Assembly: GCA_023443745.1 (NCBI GenBank)
Contig: JAEZTB010000059.1
Coordinates: 62,001-126,000 of the forward strand
Source: Bacillota bacterium
Lineage (GTDB): Bacteria > Bacillota > Clostridia > DSM-8532
Direction: 5' to 3'
DNA: 64,000 bases
Every line of letters begins with the position of its first letter. Positions within the stretch are counted from its first letter, which is position 1. This document shows, one piece after another, positions 18,237 to 26,700 of this stretch. The notes beneath the pieces are model-generated. The model worked only from the letters and a program-made list of their open reading frames with translations. It searched no databases and was not told the origin of the DNA. The position numbers and the translations under genes were made by a program.

Positions 18237-19451
18237 CTAGTGGACCCGGACAAGGCGGAGCAGCACCTCCACCATCTTTTCCAGTGATTGCACCGGAATA
18301 TATTCAAAGCGCCCGTGGTAGTTATAACCGCCTGTTGACAAATTAGGGCAAGGCAGCCCCTCCCAGGACAGTCTGGCGCCGTCGGTTCCTCCGCGTATGG
18401 GCCTGATGATGGGATTCACGCCTTCGGCCTTCATGGCTTCTTTTGCACGCTCTATAATGAACTGATGGGGTTCCAGCTTTTCTTTCATGTTATAATAGGA
18501 GTCCTTTAGATCCAATTTCACCGTACCTGCCCCATACTTTTCGTTCAAATAAGCGGTGAGCCTTGTTAAAAACTGCTTTCGTGCCTGGAATTTCTCCATA
18601 TTGTGATCTCTTACAAGATAACGGAGTGAGGCCCGCTCTTCATATCCCTCCATGGCTGATAAATGGTAAAAACCCTCATAGCCCTCAGTGGTTGCCGGTG
18701 TTTCAGAAGGTGGAAGCATGGACATCAATTCACCCGCTATGAGGCAGGCGTTTTTCATTTTGTTCTTGGCATCACCGGGATGTATATTGATTCCGTTAAT
18801 AGTAAATACAGCAGAGGCGGCGTTGAAGTTTTCATACTCCAGCTCTCCGATAGGGCCGCCGTCTACCGTATAAGCAAAATCTGCACCGAAGCCGGCAATG
18901 TCAAAATGATCGGTTCCACTTCCAATTTCCTCATCCGGGGTGAAGGCGATTTTTATTGCGCCATGGGGAATATCAGGAGTATCTGTAAGCATCTGGGCAA
19001 GGGCCATGATTTCCGCGATTCCTGCCTTGTCATCCGCTCCTAACAGTGTGGTTCCATCAGTCACAATCAAGTCCTTCCCTACGTTATCCTTAAGAGAAGG
19101 AAAATCGGAGGGTCGCATAATAATATTCTGCTCCTTGTTCAGGACAATATCACCGCCATCATATTCCTTTACAATGCGGGGTTTGATGTTCTCTCCACTT
19201 GCAGATTCAGAAGTGTCCATATGAGCGATGAGACCGATAGCCGGCTCCTTTTCATAACCCGGCGTTGCCGGAATCTCTCCGTAGACATAACCCTTTTCAT
19301 CTATACGGGCTTGAAGTCCCATCTCTATGAGCTCCTGTACAAGCACCTTTCCCAATACCTTCTGTCCCGGTGTGCTGGGTACGGTTTGACTGGATTCAGA
19401 GGATTGGGTGCAAAAAGATACATATTTTAAAAAACGATCTGCAGCTTTCAT
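18237..19451 (-). CDS. pepT: Peptidase T (tripeptide aminopeptidase)
   Basis: The 404-residue cytoplasmic zinc metallopeptidase of the M20 family removes the N-terminal residue from tripeptides. Metal-ligand and catalytic motifs are visible: AHMDTSE near 92, GADDKAG near 140, TPDEEIGSG near 172, DGGPIGE near 195 and the HPGDAKNKM dimer-domain motif near 222. Length and motif order match PepT over its whole length. The start is ATG with GAGGG upstream. It is monocistronic, convergent with the ParB-like gene and divergent from the abrB-ABC operon. A housekeeping role in using peptides as amino-acid source is expected. Confidence 0.95.
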   Translation of the reverse strand: MKAADRFLKYVSFCTQSSESSQTVPSTPGQKVLGKVLVQELIEMGLQARIDEKGYVYGEIPATPGYEKEPAIGLIAHMDTSESASGENIKPRIVKEYDGGDIVLNKEQNIIMRPSDFPSLKDNVGKDLIVTDGTTLLGADDKAGIAEIMALAQMLTDTPDIPHGAIKIAFTPDEEIGSGTDHFDIAGFGADFAYTVDGGPIGELEYENFNAASAVFTINGINIHPGDAKNKMKNACLIAGELMSMLPPSETPATTEGYEGFYHLSAMEGYEERASLRYLVRDHNMEKFQARKQFLTRLTAYLNEKYGAGTVKLDLKDSYYNMKEKLEPHQFIIERAKEAMKAEGVNPIIRPIRGGTDGARLSWEGLPCPNLSTGGYNYHGRFEYIPVQSLEKMVEVLLRLVRVH

Positions 19452-19586
19452 AGGATACCCTCTTTCTTAATAATGAATGATCCTCACTAACGCGTATATT
19501 CTTCATAAATATTACTGTCTATATTATAAGTGATTATAAAGAATAGAGATAGAGCTCTTGGCATAAAGTCGATGCTGTTTTTCTAA

Positions 19587-19615
19587 TTGACATAATCGAG
19601 GGTTATAAGTAAAAT
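19587..19615 (+). promoter_or_regulatory. Promoter of AbrB-ABC operon
   Basis: TTGACA at 19587-19592 and TAAAAT at 19610-19615 have the ideal spacing of 17 bases. The predicted start of transcription falls in the inverted repeat at 19618-19642. Confidence 0.75.
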
Positions 19616-19617
19616 AA

Positions 19618-19642
19618 GTTATACAAGTATTACTTATATAAC
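19618..19642. promoter_or_regulatory. Operator-like inverted repeat over transcription start
   Basis: Two 12-base arms (19618-19629 and 19631-19642) form an inverted repeat with one mismatch, just downstream of the -10 of the abrB promoter. Binding here would block transcription, so autorepression by the AbrB-like product is the simplest reading. Confidence 0.6.
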
Positions 19643-19655
19643 AGACTGGAGGCAT

Positions 19656-19958
19656 ATGATGAGCAAATCTAAAGACAACAGTAAATATATGGGCTCAGTC
19701 AAGGTGGGACCAAAGGGACAGATTGTAATTCCCAAGGAAGTGCGGGATATGTTTGGGATTAAATCCGGCGATACATTGATTTTACTTGCCGATGCCCAAA
19801 AGGGTATCGCAATTGAAAGAATGAGTATTTTCAGCAGAATTGCAGATGCAATTTTTAACGGCAAAGGCAAAGAAATTTATCCTGAGCAAAACGAAGAAGA
19901 CAGCTTCACTTTTGCAAAGGAAATCAAAAAAATCAGCGATAGTGAGGAAGAAAAGTAA
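19656..19958 (+). CDS. AbrB/SpoVT-type transcriptional regulator
   Basis: The 100-residue protein has an N-terminal swapped-hairpin DNA-binding domain with the diagnostic pattern KVGPKGQIVIPKEVRD (about 16-31) and MFGIKSGD after it. The C-terminal half is charged and may mediate oligomerisation or ligand response. ATG 19656 follows GGAGG by three bases; ATG 19659 gives a slightly better spacing. The stop codon overlaps the start of the ABC ATPase gene, so the two are translationally coupled. AbrB-type proteins repress transition-state genes; here the position points to local control of the exporter. Confidence 0.9.
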   Translation: MMSKSKDNSKYMGSVKVGPKGQIVIPKEVRDMFGIKSGDTLILLADAQKGIAIERMSIFSRIADAIFNGKGKEIYPEQNEEDSFTFAKEIKKISDSEEEK

Positions 19959-20692
19959 TGATTGCAATTCAAACGACCAATCTTACTAAAAAATACATGG
20001 ATAGAACAGTTGTCAATTCTCTGAACTTAAACATTGAACAAGGAGAGCTATTTGCCTTGCTTGGCGTAAACGGTGCAGGAAAATCCACCACCATAAAAAT
20101 GCTATCTTGTCTTGCAAAACCAACATCCGGCGATGCAATGATTCTAGGTGATAGCATTTCTTCAAATCCAATCAAAGTAAAAGAAAAAATAAATGTTTCA
20201 CCTCAGGAAACAGCCATCGCTCCCAATCTTACTGTTAGAGAAAATCTTGAACTTATTGCCGGTATATACGGAAGTGACAAGGAAAAATCCAGTCAAAAGG
20301 CTGAAAAAGCTATCTCCTCTTTTGGGTTATCCGACATTGCACAGGACAAAGCGAAAACCTTGTCAGGCGGCTGGCAGAGGCGACTAAGTATTGCAATGGC
20401 CCTGATCTCAGAGCCCCAAATTCTATTTCTTGACGAGCCTACACTTGGGCTTGACGTACTTGCAAGACGAGAGCTTTGGGGTATTATTGAAAAATTAAAA
20501 GGCAAGATTACGATCATTTTAACTACTCACTATTTAGAGGAAGCAGAGTCCTTGTCTGACCGAATTGGCATTATGTCCAAGGGTGAGTTAAAAGCAATCG
20601 GTACAGCAAAAGAGCTCATTGCGAAAACAAATGCTCCAAATTTTGAAGATGCCTTTATTTCAATTGCCGGAGAAGGGGGTGCACGGATATGA
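19958..20692 (+). CDS. ABC transporter ATP-binding protein (ABC-2 exporter type)
   Basis: The 244-residue protein has Walker A (GVNGAGKST near 36-44), signature LSGGWQRRLS near 136-145, Walker B (ILFLDEPTLGLD) and the switch histidine in TTHYLEEAES. The pattern is that of daunorubicin/bacitracin-type exporters. Its start overlaps the abrB stop and its end overlaps the permease gene by four bases, so the three genes form a tight operon. It powers export of an unknown drug, lipid or peptide. Confidence 0.95.
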   Translation: MIAIQTTNLTKKYMDRTVVNSLNLNIEQGELFALLGVNGAGKSTTIKMLSCLAKPTSGDAMILGDSISSNPIKVKEKINVSPQETAIAPNLTVRENLELIAGIYGSDKEKSSQKAEKAISSFGLSDIAQDKAKTLSGGWQRRLSIAMALISEPQILFLDEPTLGLDVLARRELWGIIEKLKGKITIILTTHYLEEAESLSDRIGIMSKGELKAIGTAKELIAKTNAPNFEDAFISIAGEGGARI

Positions 20693-21426
20693 AGACCTTG
20701 GCTTTTGCTTCACGAAACAGCAAGGAGATTTTGAGGGATCGACTTAATTTAGCTTTTGGTATTGGTTTCCCTATCGTTTTGCTTCTGCTCTTGTCTGCTA
20801 TACAGTCCAATATTCCTGTTGAACTATTTGTAATTGACCATCTTGCTCCTGGTATTGCGGTTTTTGGACTTTCGTTCATTTCGCTTTTTTCAGGTATGCT
20901 GATTGCAAAGGACAGAACCAGTTCATTTATGCTGCGCTTATTTACCTCTCCACTTACATCAAGCAATTTTATCTTTGGGTATACGCTTCCACTGCTGCCG
21001 ATGGCCATATTGCAGGTTGCCGTGTGCTTTATTGTGGCATTTTTTCTGGGATTGACCGTGAGCATAAATGTATTGCTTACGATCATCGTGTTAATTCCGG
21101 CGGCCGTTTTGTTTATTGCAATAGGCTTACTTTGCGGTAGTTTGTTCAACGACAAGCAAGTGGGCGGCGTATGTGGTGCGCTGCTGACAAATTTGAGTGC
21201 ATGGCTTTCCGGTACTTGGTTTGACCTTGATTTGGTAGGTGGTGCATTCAAAGGAGTCGCCGATGCATTACCGTTCGTACACGCTGTTAAAGCAGGAAGA
21301 GCTGGGCTTTCGGGCAATTATTTGTCCATTTTCCCGGATTTATGGTGGGTCATCGGATATGCAGCTGTTATTATGGCAATAGCCATTTTTGTATTTATGA
21401 AAAAGATGAATAGCGATAATAACTAA
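20689..21426 (+). CDS. ABC-2 type transporter permease
   Basis: The 245-residue membrane protein has six hydrophobic helices and the ABC-2 layout, with conserved AGRAGLSG-type residues before the last helix. It overlaps the ATPase gene by four bases (ATGA), so it is the partner subunit of the exporter. The substrate is not evident. The MerR-type regulator gene begins 62 bases downstream and has its own promoter. Confidence 0.93.
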   Translation: MKTLAFASRNSKEILRDRLNLAFGIGFPIVLLLLLSAIQSNIPVELFVIDHLAPGIAVFGLSFISLFSGMLIAKDRTSSFMLRLFTSPLTSSNFIFGYTLPLLPMAILQVAVCFIVAFFLGLTVSINVLLTIIVLIPAAVLFIAIGLLCGSLFNDKQVGGVCGALLTNLSAWLSGTWFDLDLVGGAFKGVADALPFVHAVKAGRAGLSGNYLSIFPDLWWVIGYAAVIMAIAIFVFMKKMNSDNN

Positions 21427-21435
21427 AAAATGCTG

Positions 21436-21467
21436 TTGACTTTCCTGTGCGGGGGATAGTTTATACT
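21436..21467 (+). promoter_or_regulatory. MerR-type promoter with long spacer
   Basis: TTGACT (21436-21441) and TATACT (21462-21467) are 20 bases apart instead of 17, and an imperfect dyad lies between them (TTTCC and GGGGA). This stretched spacer is the hallmark of promoters activated by MerR-family proteins through DNA distortion. It directly precedes the MerR-like gene, so autoregulation is likely. Confidence 0.7.
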
Positions 21468-21487
21468 GAGGGCATAGAGGCGAAACG

Positions 21488-22287
21488 ATGTATAAAATAA
21501 GCGATTTTTCGAAATAACAAACTTAACTGTTAAAGCCTTACGATACTATGATGAAGAGGGCCTTCTTACTCCATCTTATCGCGATAACGAAAATGCTTAC
21601 CGGTATTACGATGAAAAGGATTTTAAGAAAGCTCAGCTGATTGTCATGCTCAGAGACCTTGATTTTTCTATCTCTGAATTGAAGGATGTATTGTCTAATT
21701 GCGAGGATGCAGATGATTTGTCCTACTATTTGAACGAGAAGAAAAGCATGATCGAAAGCAACATATCTAGGGAAAAAGAGCTTATCAGAAAAATCTCCCT
21801 CTATATAAAATCTAAGAATATGGAGGATTTCAGTATGAACTACAAAATTGAAGTCAGGGAAGTTGCACCTGTAACGGTAGCTTCAATTCGTTACAAGGGA
21901 AAGTACAGCGATGTTGGAGCTTATATCGGAACAATTTATAAGGCTGTTAAGAACAATGGAGCAGGAGCACCCTTTAACTGCTACTACGATGCCGAATTTA
22001 AAGAAGATGCTGATATTGAGCTCTGTGTACCTACAACTCAAATCATTAAAGAGGATAGTATTTCAGCTAAGAAGCTGCCTGCAATAAAAGCAATCTGCAC
22101 AACTCACATTGGCGGCTATGACAAGTTAAATTTAGCCTATAAAGCGCTTCTTGACTATGCAGATGAACATCGCATCAACTGCTTGACACCATCAAGAGAG
22201 GTTTATATTAAAGGCCCCGGTATGATTTTTAAAGGTAATGAAAACAAATATGTAACAGAAATTATGATTCCCTTTGAGGAGGCGTAA
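21488..22287 (+). pseudogene. MerR-family regulator with GyrI-like effector domain, frameshifted
   Basis: Translation from ATG 21488 gives MYKISDFSK and then stops at 21515. In the frame one base back, from 21514, the rest of a MerR protein continues without interruption: ITNLTVKALRYYDEEGLL (DNA-binding helices), a coiled-coil linker and a C-terminal GyrI/AraC-E-bind ligand domain (about 118-265). Restoring one A in the run at 21512-21514 gives an intact regulator of about 266 residues, of the BltR/BmrR type that senses hydrophobic compounds. As it stands the gene is broken, unless ribosomes slip back one base or the sequence has an error. The rest of the frame shows no decay. Confidence 0.8.
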
Positions 22288-22289
22288 GG

Positions 22290-22952
22290 ATGGAAAACGG
22301 GAAACTGGACTACAAAAAAGAATATGAAGATCTATATATGCCCAAAACAAAGCCGTGCCTCATTGACGTTCCGGCCATGTGCTTCATCATGGTGGACGGA
22401 AAAGGTAACCCTAATATTGAGGGTGGAGAATATCAACAGTCGATAGAGCTGTTATATGGTTTATCCTACACCATAAAAATGAGCAAATTGGGCGGCAACC
22501 CGCCGGAGGGATATTTTGAATATGTAGTCCCGCCTCTTGAGGGGTTATGGTGGCTTAATGACGACTCTCATTTTGATTTCTCCATAAAGGAAAAGTATTG
22601 CTGGACATCGATGATTCGTCAACCTGAATTCGTTACACAAGAGGTGTTCGATTGGGCATGTAAAGAATTGGCTAAAAAAAAGCCGGAGTTGAACACATCA
22701 AATGCACGGCTCCAGACCTACCACGAAGGATTATGTGTGCAGATGATGCATATAGGCCCTTATGATGAGGAGCCTAGAACCGTCACACAAATAAATGCAT
22801 TTATTAAAGAGAACAACTATCAGAATGCCATTTCAGATGTAGGAACCGACGGCATGATTAAGCGACATCATGAAATCTATCTTGGTGATCCGCGTAAGAT
22901 AGAGCCATCAAAAAGGAAAACGGTTCTACGCCATCCTGTAAAAGTGGGATAA
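22290..22952 (+). CDS. GyrI-like small-molecule binding domain protein
   Basis: The 220-residue protein is a stand-alone GyrI-like domain without DNA-binding part; VDGKGNPN near 34-41 and the WTSMIRQP and HIGPYDEEP segments are typical of the family. Such proteins bind hydrophobic small molecules, and some hydrolyse cyclopropanoid toxins. It starts three bases after the MerR/GyrI gene and is probably co-transcribed, which suggests a two-component detoxification or buffering unit. A strong terminator follows. Confidence 0.85.
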   Translation: MENGKLDYKKEYEDLYMPKTKPCLIDVPAMCFIMVDGKGNPNIEGGEYQQSIELLYGLSYTIKMSKLGGNPPEGYFEYVVPPLEGLWWLNDDSHFDFSIKEKYCWTSMIRQPEFVTQEVFDWACKELAKKKPELNTSNARLQTYHEGLCVQMMHIGPYDEEPRTVTQINAFIKENNYQNAISDVGTDGMIKRHHEIYLGDPRKIEPSKRKTVLRHPVKVG

Positions 22953-22955
22953 ATC

Positions 22956-22979
22956 AGGCGGCCTTAAGAAAGGCCGCCT
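22956..22979 (+). terminator. Terminator after MerR-GyrI operon
   Basis: A perfect 10-base stem, AGGCGGCCTT (22956-22965) with AAGGCCGCCT (22970-22979), has a four-base loop. A short T-rich stretch follows. It ends the MerR operon and may also serve the convergent LUD gene. Confidence 0.75.
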
Positions 22980-23043
22980 AACATATCTTTTCTTCATGAG
23001 CCATATATGGGGATACTCATGAGGCTACACCTTCAAAACCAGT

Positions 23044-23682
23044 CTAAAAGCCCGCTTCCTCAGCGACCATGATAACACTGATTCTTCCTTTGAACTTCAT
23101 TCCGTGATTCACGATGCTGATGGAATTACACATGCTTGACGGTGCCTGGCAATCCATGCACCGACCTGTTTCAATGCAGGGTGTTTTGTGATTGTTTCTA
23201 AGTGCATTCATGGGGGCGATTTTTTTCAGCCGCTTCAGTGCATCCTCCAAGGTATCCACCACCTTGTTGGTCCCAGCTACAATTATGACTCTTTTGGGTC
23301 CAAATACAATACCCGCGACCCTGTTGCCCGAGGAATCAACATTAACCAGCTCTCCATTGACGGTAATAGCGTTGGTACTGGTCACCAGAAAGTCCGCCAA
23401 AAGCGATTGCCTGTATACTTCAATCCGCTCCTCCGATGACGAGGTTTTATATCTCTCAAAAAACTTGTACTCCGGGCCTCTGAAGATGTCTATCATGCCC
23501 ATTTCGGCCAGGGTCTCGGAACCCCCTACCGCCACACTAGAACCATGAGGGATCATATTCAGCACAATTTGTTTGGCCTCATTCAAGTCCTCGGCATAAT
23601 GAGCGTCATAGCTTTTGGATTTGAGGATATCAACCATTTCCCTTGCAATGAGCTGACTCTGCCACTTTTTATACTTATTCAT
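23044..23682 (-). CDS. LUD-domain protein (LutC/YkgG-like)
   Basis: The 212-residue protein begins with QLIAREMVDILKSKSYDAHYAED and contains VAVGGSETLAEMG (about 52-64) and a GTNKVVDTLEDALKRL segment, the pattern of the LUD (DUF162) family. Four cysteines near 168-185 (C, C, C, C in ETGRCMDCQAP and nearby) could bind a metal or cluster. LUD proteins belong to lactate-oxidation complexes, but no lutA or lutB partner lies nearby, and stand-alone Clostridial members are uncharacterised. The start is ATG with GGGGGTGAG upstream. It is a single gene. Confidence 0.85.
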   Translation of the reverse strand: MNKYKKWQSQLIAREMVDILKSKSYDAHYAEDLNEAKQIVLNMIPHGSSVAVGGSETLAEMGMIDIFRGPEYKFFERYKTSSSEERIEVYRQSLLADFLVTSTNAITVNGELVNVDSSGNRVAGIVFGPKRVIIVAGTNKVVDTLEDALKRLKKIAPMNALRNNHKTPCIETGRCMDCQAPSSMCNSISIVNHGMKFKGRISVIMVAEEAGF

Positions 23683-23741
23683 GGCTCACCCCCTTTTTAA
23701 AATATTGTACTCCCATCCGAGAAGCTTTGCTATAGCAAACA

Positions 23742-26700
23742 TTATTTATTGTAAATCTTATACAAAAGTACGGCTGCCGCAGCTCTGGTCGTTTTATCCA
23801 ATGGGCCAATCCCGGTTCCGTCACCAAGTATTAAGCCTTCATTAATCAACGCCGCTATACTGTCTTTTGCATATTCGGCTATTGAATCGGCATCGCTGAA
23901 TTTATCAAGCTTCGAAGAATCTCCCTCTGCTTTCAGCTTATTCGCATACTTCAATGCCCTTGTGGTTAAAACCATCATATCCTGTCTCGAAATTTCTGCG
24001 TTGGGGTTAAGCCTATTGCGGCCATCGCCCATGCTTATTCCTAGCTTCTTGGCAACCGCTACTGCTTCATAGTAATTAGCATCCTTTGGAACATCACTGA
24101 AATTGCCTTCTGTTTCTGCGGTAAGCTCCAAAGTCTTTATTAAAAGGTATAAGAAGTCCGCTCTTGTCACATTGGCCAAAGGGCTGTAGTTTACTGAAGT
24201 ACCCGATATAATACCTTTAGAGGCTAACACTTCAATCGGTTTCTTCGCCCAGCCGAAGCCATCCAAATCGTTAAAGGTCTTATAAACATAGGTTATGGTA
24301 AATATACTGAAATGGGTTGTCTTGAAGGTGACCATGCCCGTATCCGGATCATATTTGCCGTTCGGCACCGCAACCGCTTTACCTTCACCATCTATATACC
24401 ATACTACAATATGCTCGAGGTTTTTCAATTCCTCCGCCGTAGGCGTGTAAGGTATGGATACAGTCACAGGCGCATTTGGATTGTTCCATGCCACAGGTTT
24501 GCCATTAATCTTAGCGCTTAAGTCTATAACAGGCCTATCCCCGATTTCTGACCGGGTTTTTGCATCAAGCTTTGAAGTATCCGCAGGAGCTATTACAATA
24601 GACAGGGTTCCATCTCCCGGAACTTCCGACGCTTTAAACATATTGTCAGGTATAAACAGTTCGCCTATATCGGTTTTTATCCGGATTTTCACCGCTCCCG
24701 ATTCCTGCGGGTCTTGCTTTTCCGATGCAACGAAAGAAACAGGTAAATCGATCTGATATTGCTTGCCGCCTTCCACCTTTGGAATCTCAAGGGTTATGGT
24801 TTTAGTGTTGTCCGCATCGGCCTTAGCATTTGAAATCGCCTTGTTTACAGCCTCCTCGCTTATCTTAACCCCAACCGTTCCCGTAGACTTATCCAGCTCA
24901 GCCTTAGGGATAATTCGGGTGCCCTGAACGACCGGAGCAGAACTTGATGCAGAAGGTGTGGGAGTATTGGTGTCATCGGTGTCATCGCTGCCTCCGTCCG
25001 GGGGCTCTTGAGCCGCTGGCTTTCCGAACACTAGAAATTCCTTCATCCTGATTGCAGCATTACCGACAGTGGCCGCCTCTGGGGGAATGTCCGAGCAAAG
25101 CAATACATACCGGGCAGAAACCGAGAGGACCTCATGCATGCCCCTGTAGGAGTTGGCCAGCGGTTCCTTGTTGGAAGCGCCCCCTATTGCGGTCCATCCG
25201 CCGGGATCACTGACAGGATCCTTTGTTGGTCTCTGAACATTCGGATCATTGTAATTGCCCTGCCCTCCCGTAAGCTTCTCGAAGGACTCTGGGTTGTTGG
25301 AGTAATAGAGCTGATAGTTGGCAAGGCGGCGTACACTGCTTCTGTATACTCCGTCTCCCCACACAAGCTCAATACCGCTGATGTCGATCTTTTGTCCCAA
25401 ATCGAGAGCAGTCCAGTACTTATAGCCCTCATTTCCCCCGATAATCGCCATCGAGCTGTGGGTACCCCACACGGTGTCCTCATCTCCATCAACGATATTT
25501 TGGGGCGGCTCTGCGGATGTATTACTCGTCACCTTGACATTTGCGCCAAGCGCCCAGTTTGTCGGCCTGCTACCCGCATCAGCAACATTAATCTCCACAT
25601 AAGGGCGGAGTCCCTTGGGGTTTGCATAGTCCGCATTTGAGACAAAATCGCCGTACACCTGTTGAAGCCCTACCTTGGAGGGGTCATAGGTTGTAACGTC
25701 CCACACCACATCTGCGGAAGCTGTCTTTCCGGTACCGAAAACAACCCCCAGCTTGGTGGGGAGTTTCAGCAGCTCGTATGGTGTGCCGGTATCCGCCTCT
25801 ATCCTGTTAAGTCTGTTCCACGCAACAATGTATTTTTGTGCAGCACTCGGATCATAGCCATCCGGGAAGATATACGAGGCGGCATCGCGCTTAATCAGGT
25901 AAACATCCGCCAGATACATGGTGGCCGGACCAATTTCGTCTGCGTACTGCGCTTCGGCGGGGGTGTTGTTGAGTCCGCGATAGAGCCCCCACTTGGAACG
26001 ATTTTGCTGGCCTGCATCGGCAGGCTTATCGGTTTCCACCCATTTCGTCTGTTCCGGATTCTCCGTTGTGGGATCCGGGATATTCTCCTCCGGGCGGCGG
26101 TAGAAGTCACCGGAATGACCTTTTTTGGCGGGAGCCTTACCATTTACATCGAGTTGGTAGCCCTCGATAACCTGTCCGGTGGAAACATCGGTGAGCTTGC
26201 CGTAGATATAGCCGTCATCCGCTGTCAGAATAGTAACCTCAATATCCAGCCAGCGGTCTACGACATCCTCCAGCGGAACATAGAACAAAGGCTTAATGCG
26301 GTTGGAGGCGTTGCCGTCAGGGTTGTTTCGAAGCTCCAGATACCCCTTTGGGGTATAGTTCTTGCCCGCTATCATGTCTTCCGGGCGGTAGGCAATATGG
26401 CTGCCGTCATCCGCTGTCAAAAGCGCCGTGATAGATAGTGTACAATCGGGCTGAGGCGACGCATTACCCAAAATCTCCTTGAGCTGGAATATATGGAAGT
26501 GGCGTCGCGTCACATAAATATCACCCTTCTTGTATCCTGACGCCGTATCCTGCTGATATCTGAGCGTTTCCGAGGGCAGCATAAACCGCCAGTGATGAGT
26601 CATAATATCTCCGGCCACGCTGTTTGCTGCAAGGTTTGAGCCCGTCGTGTTCGACTTGATCTCAAGGCGCTGACGGTCGCTGTTGACTGCGCCGCGGTCT

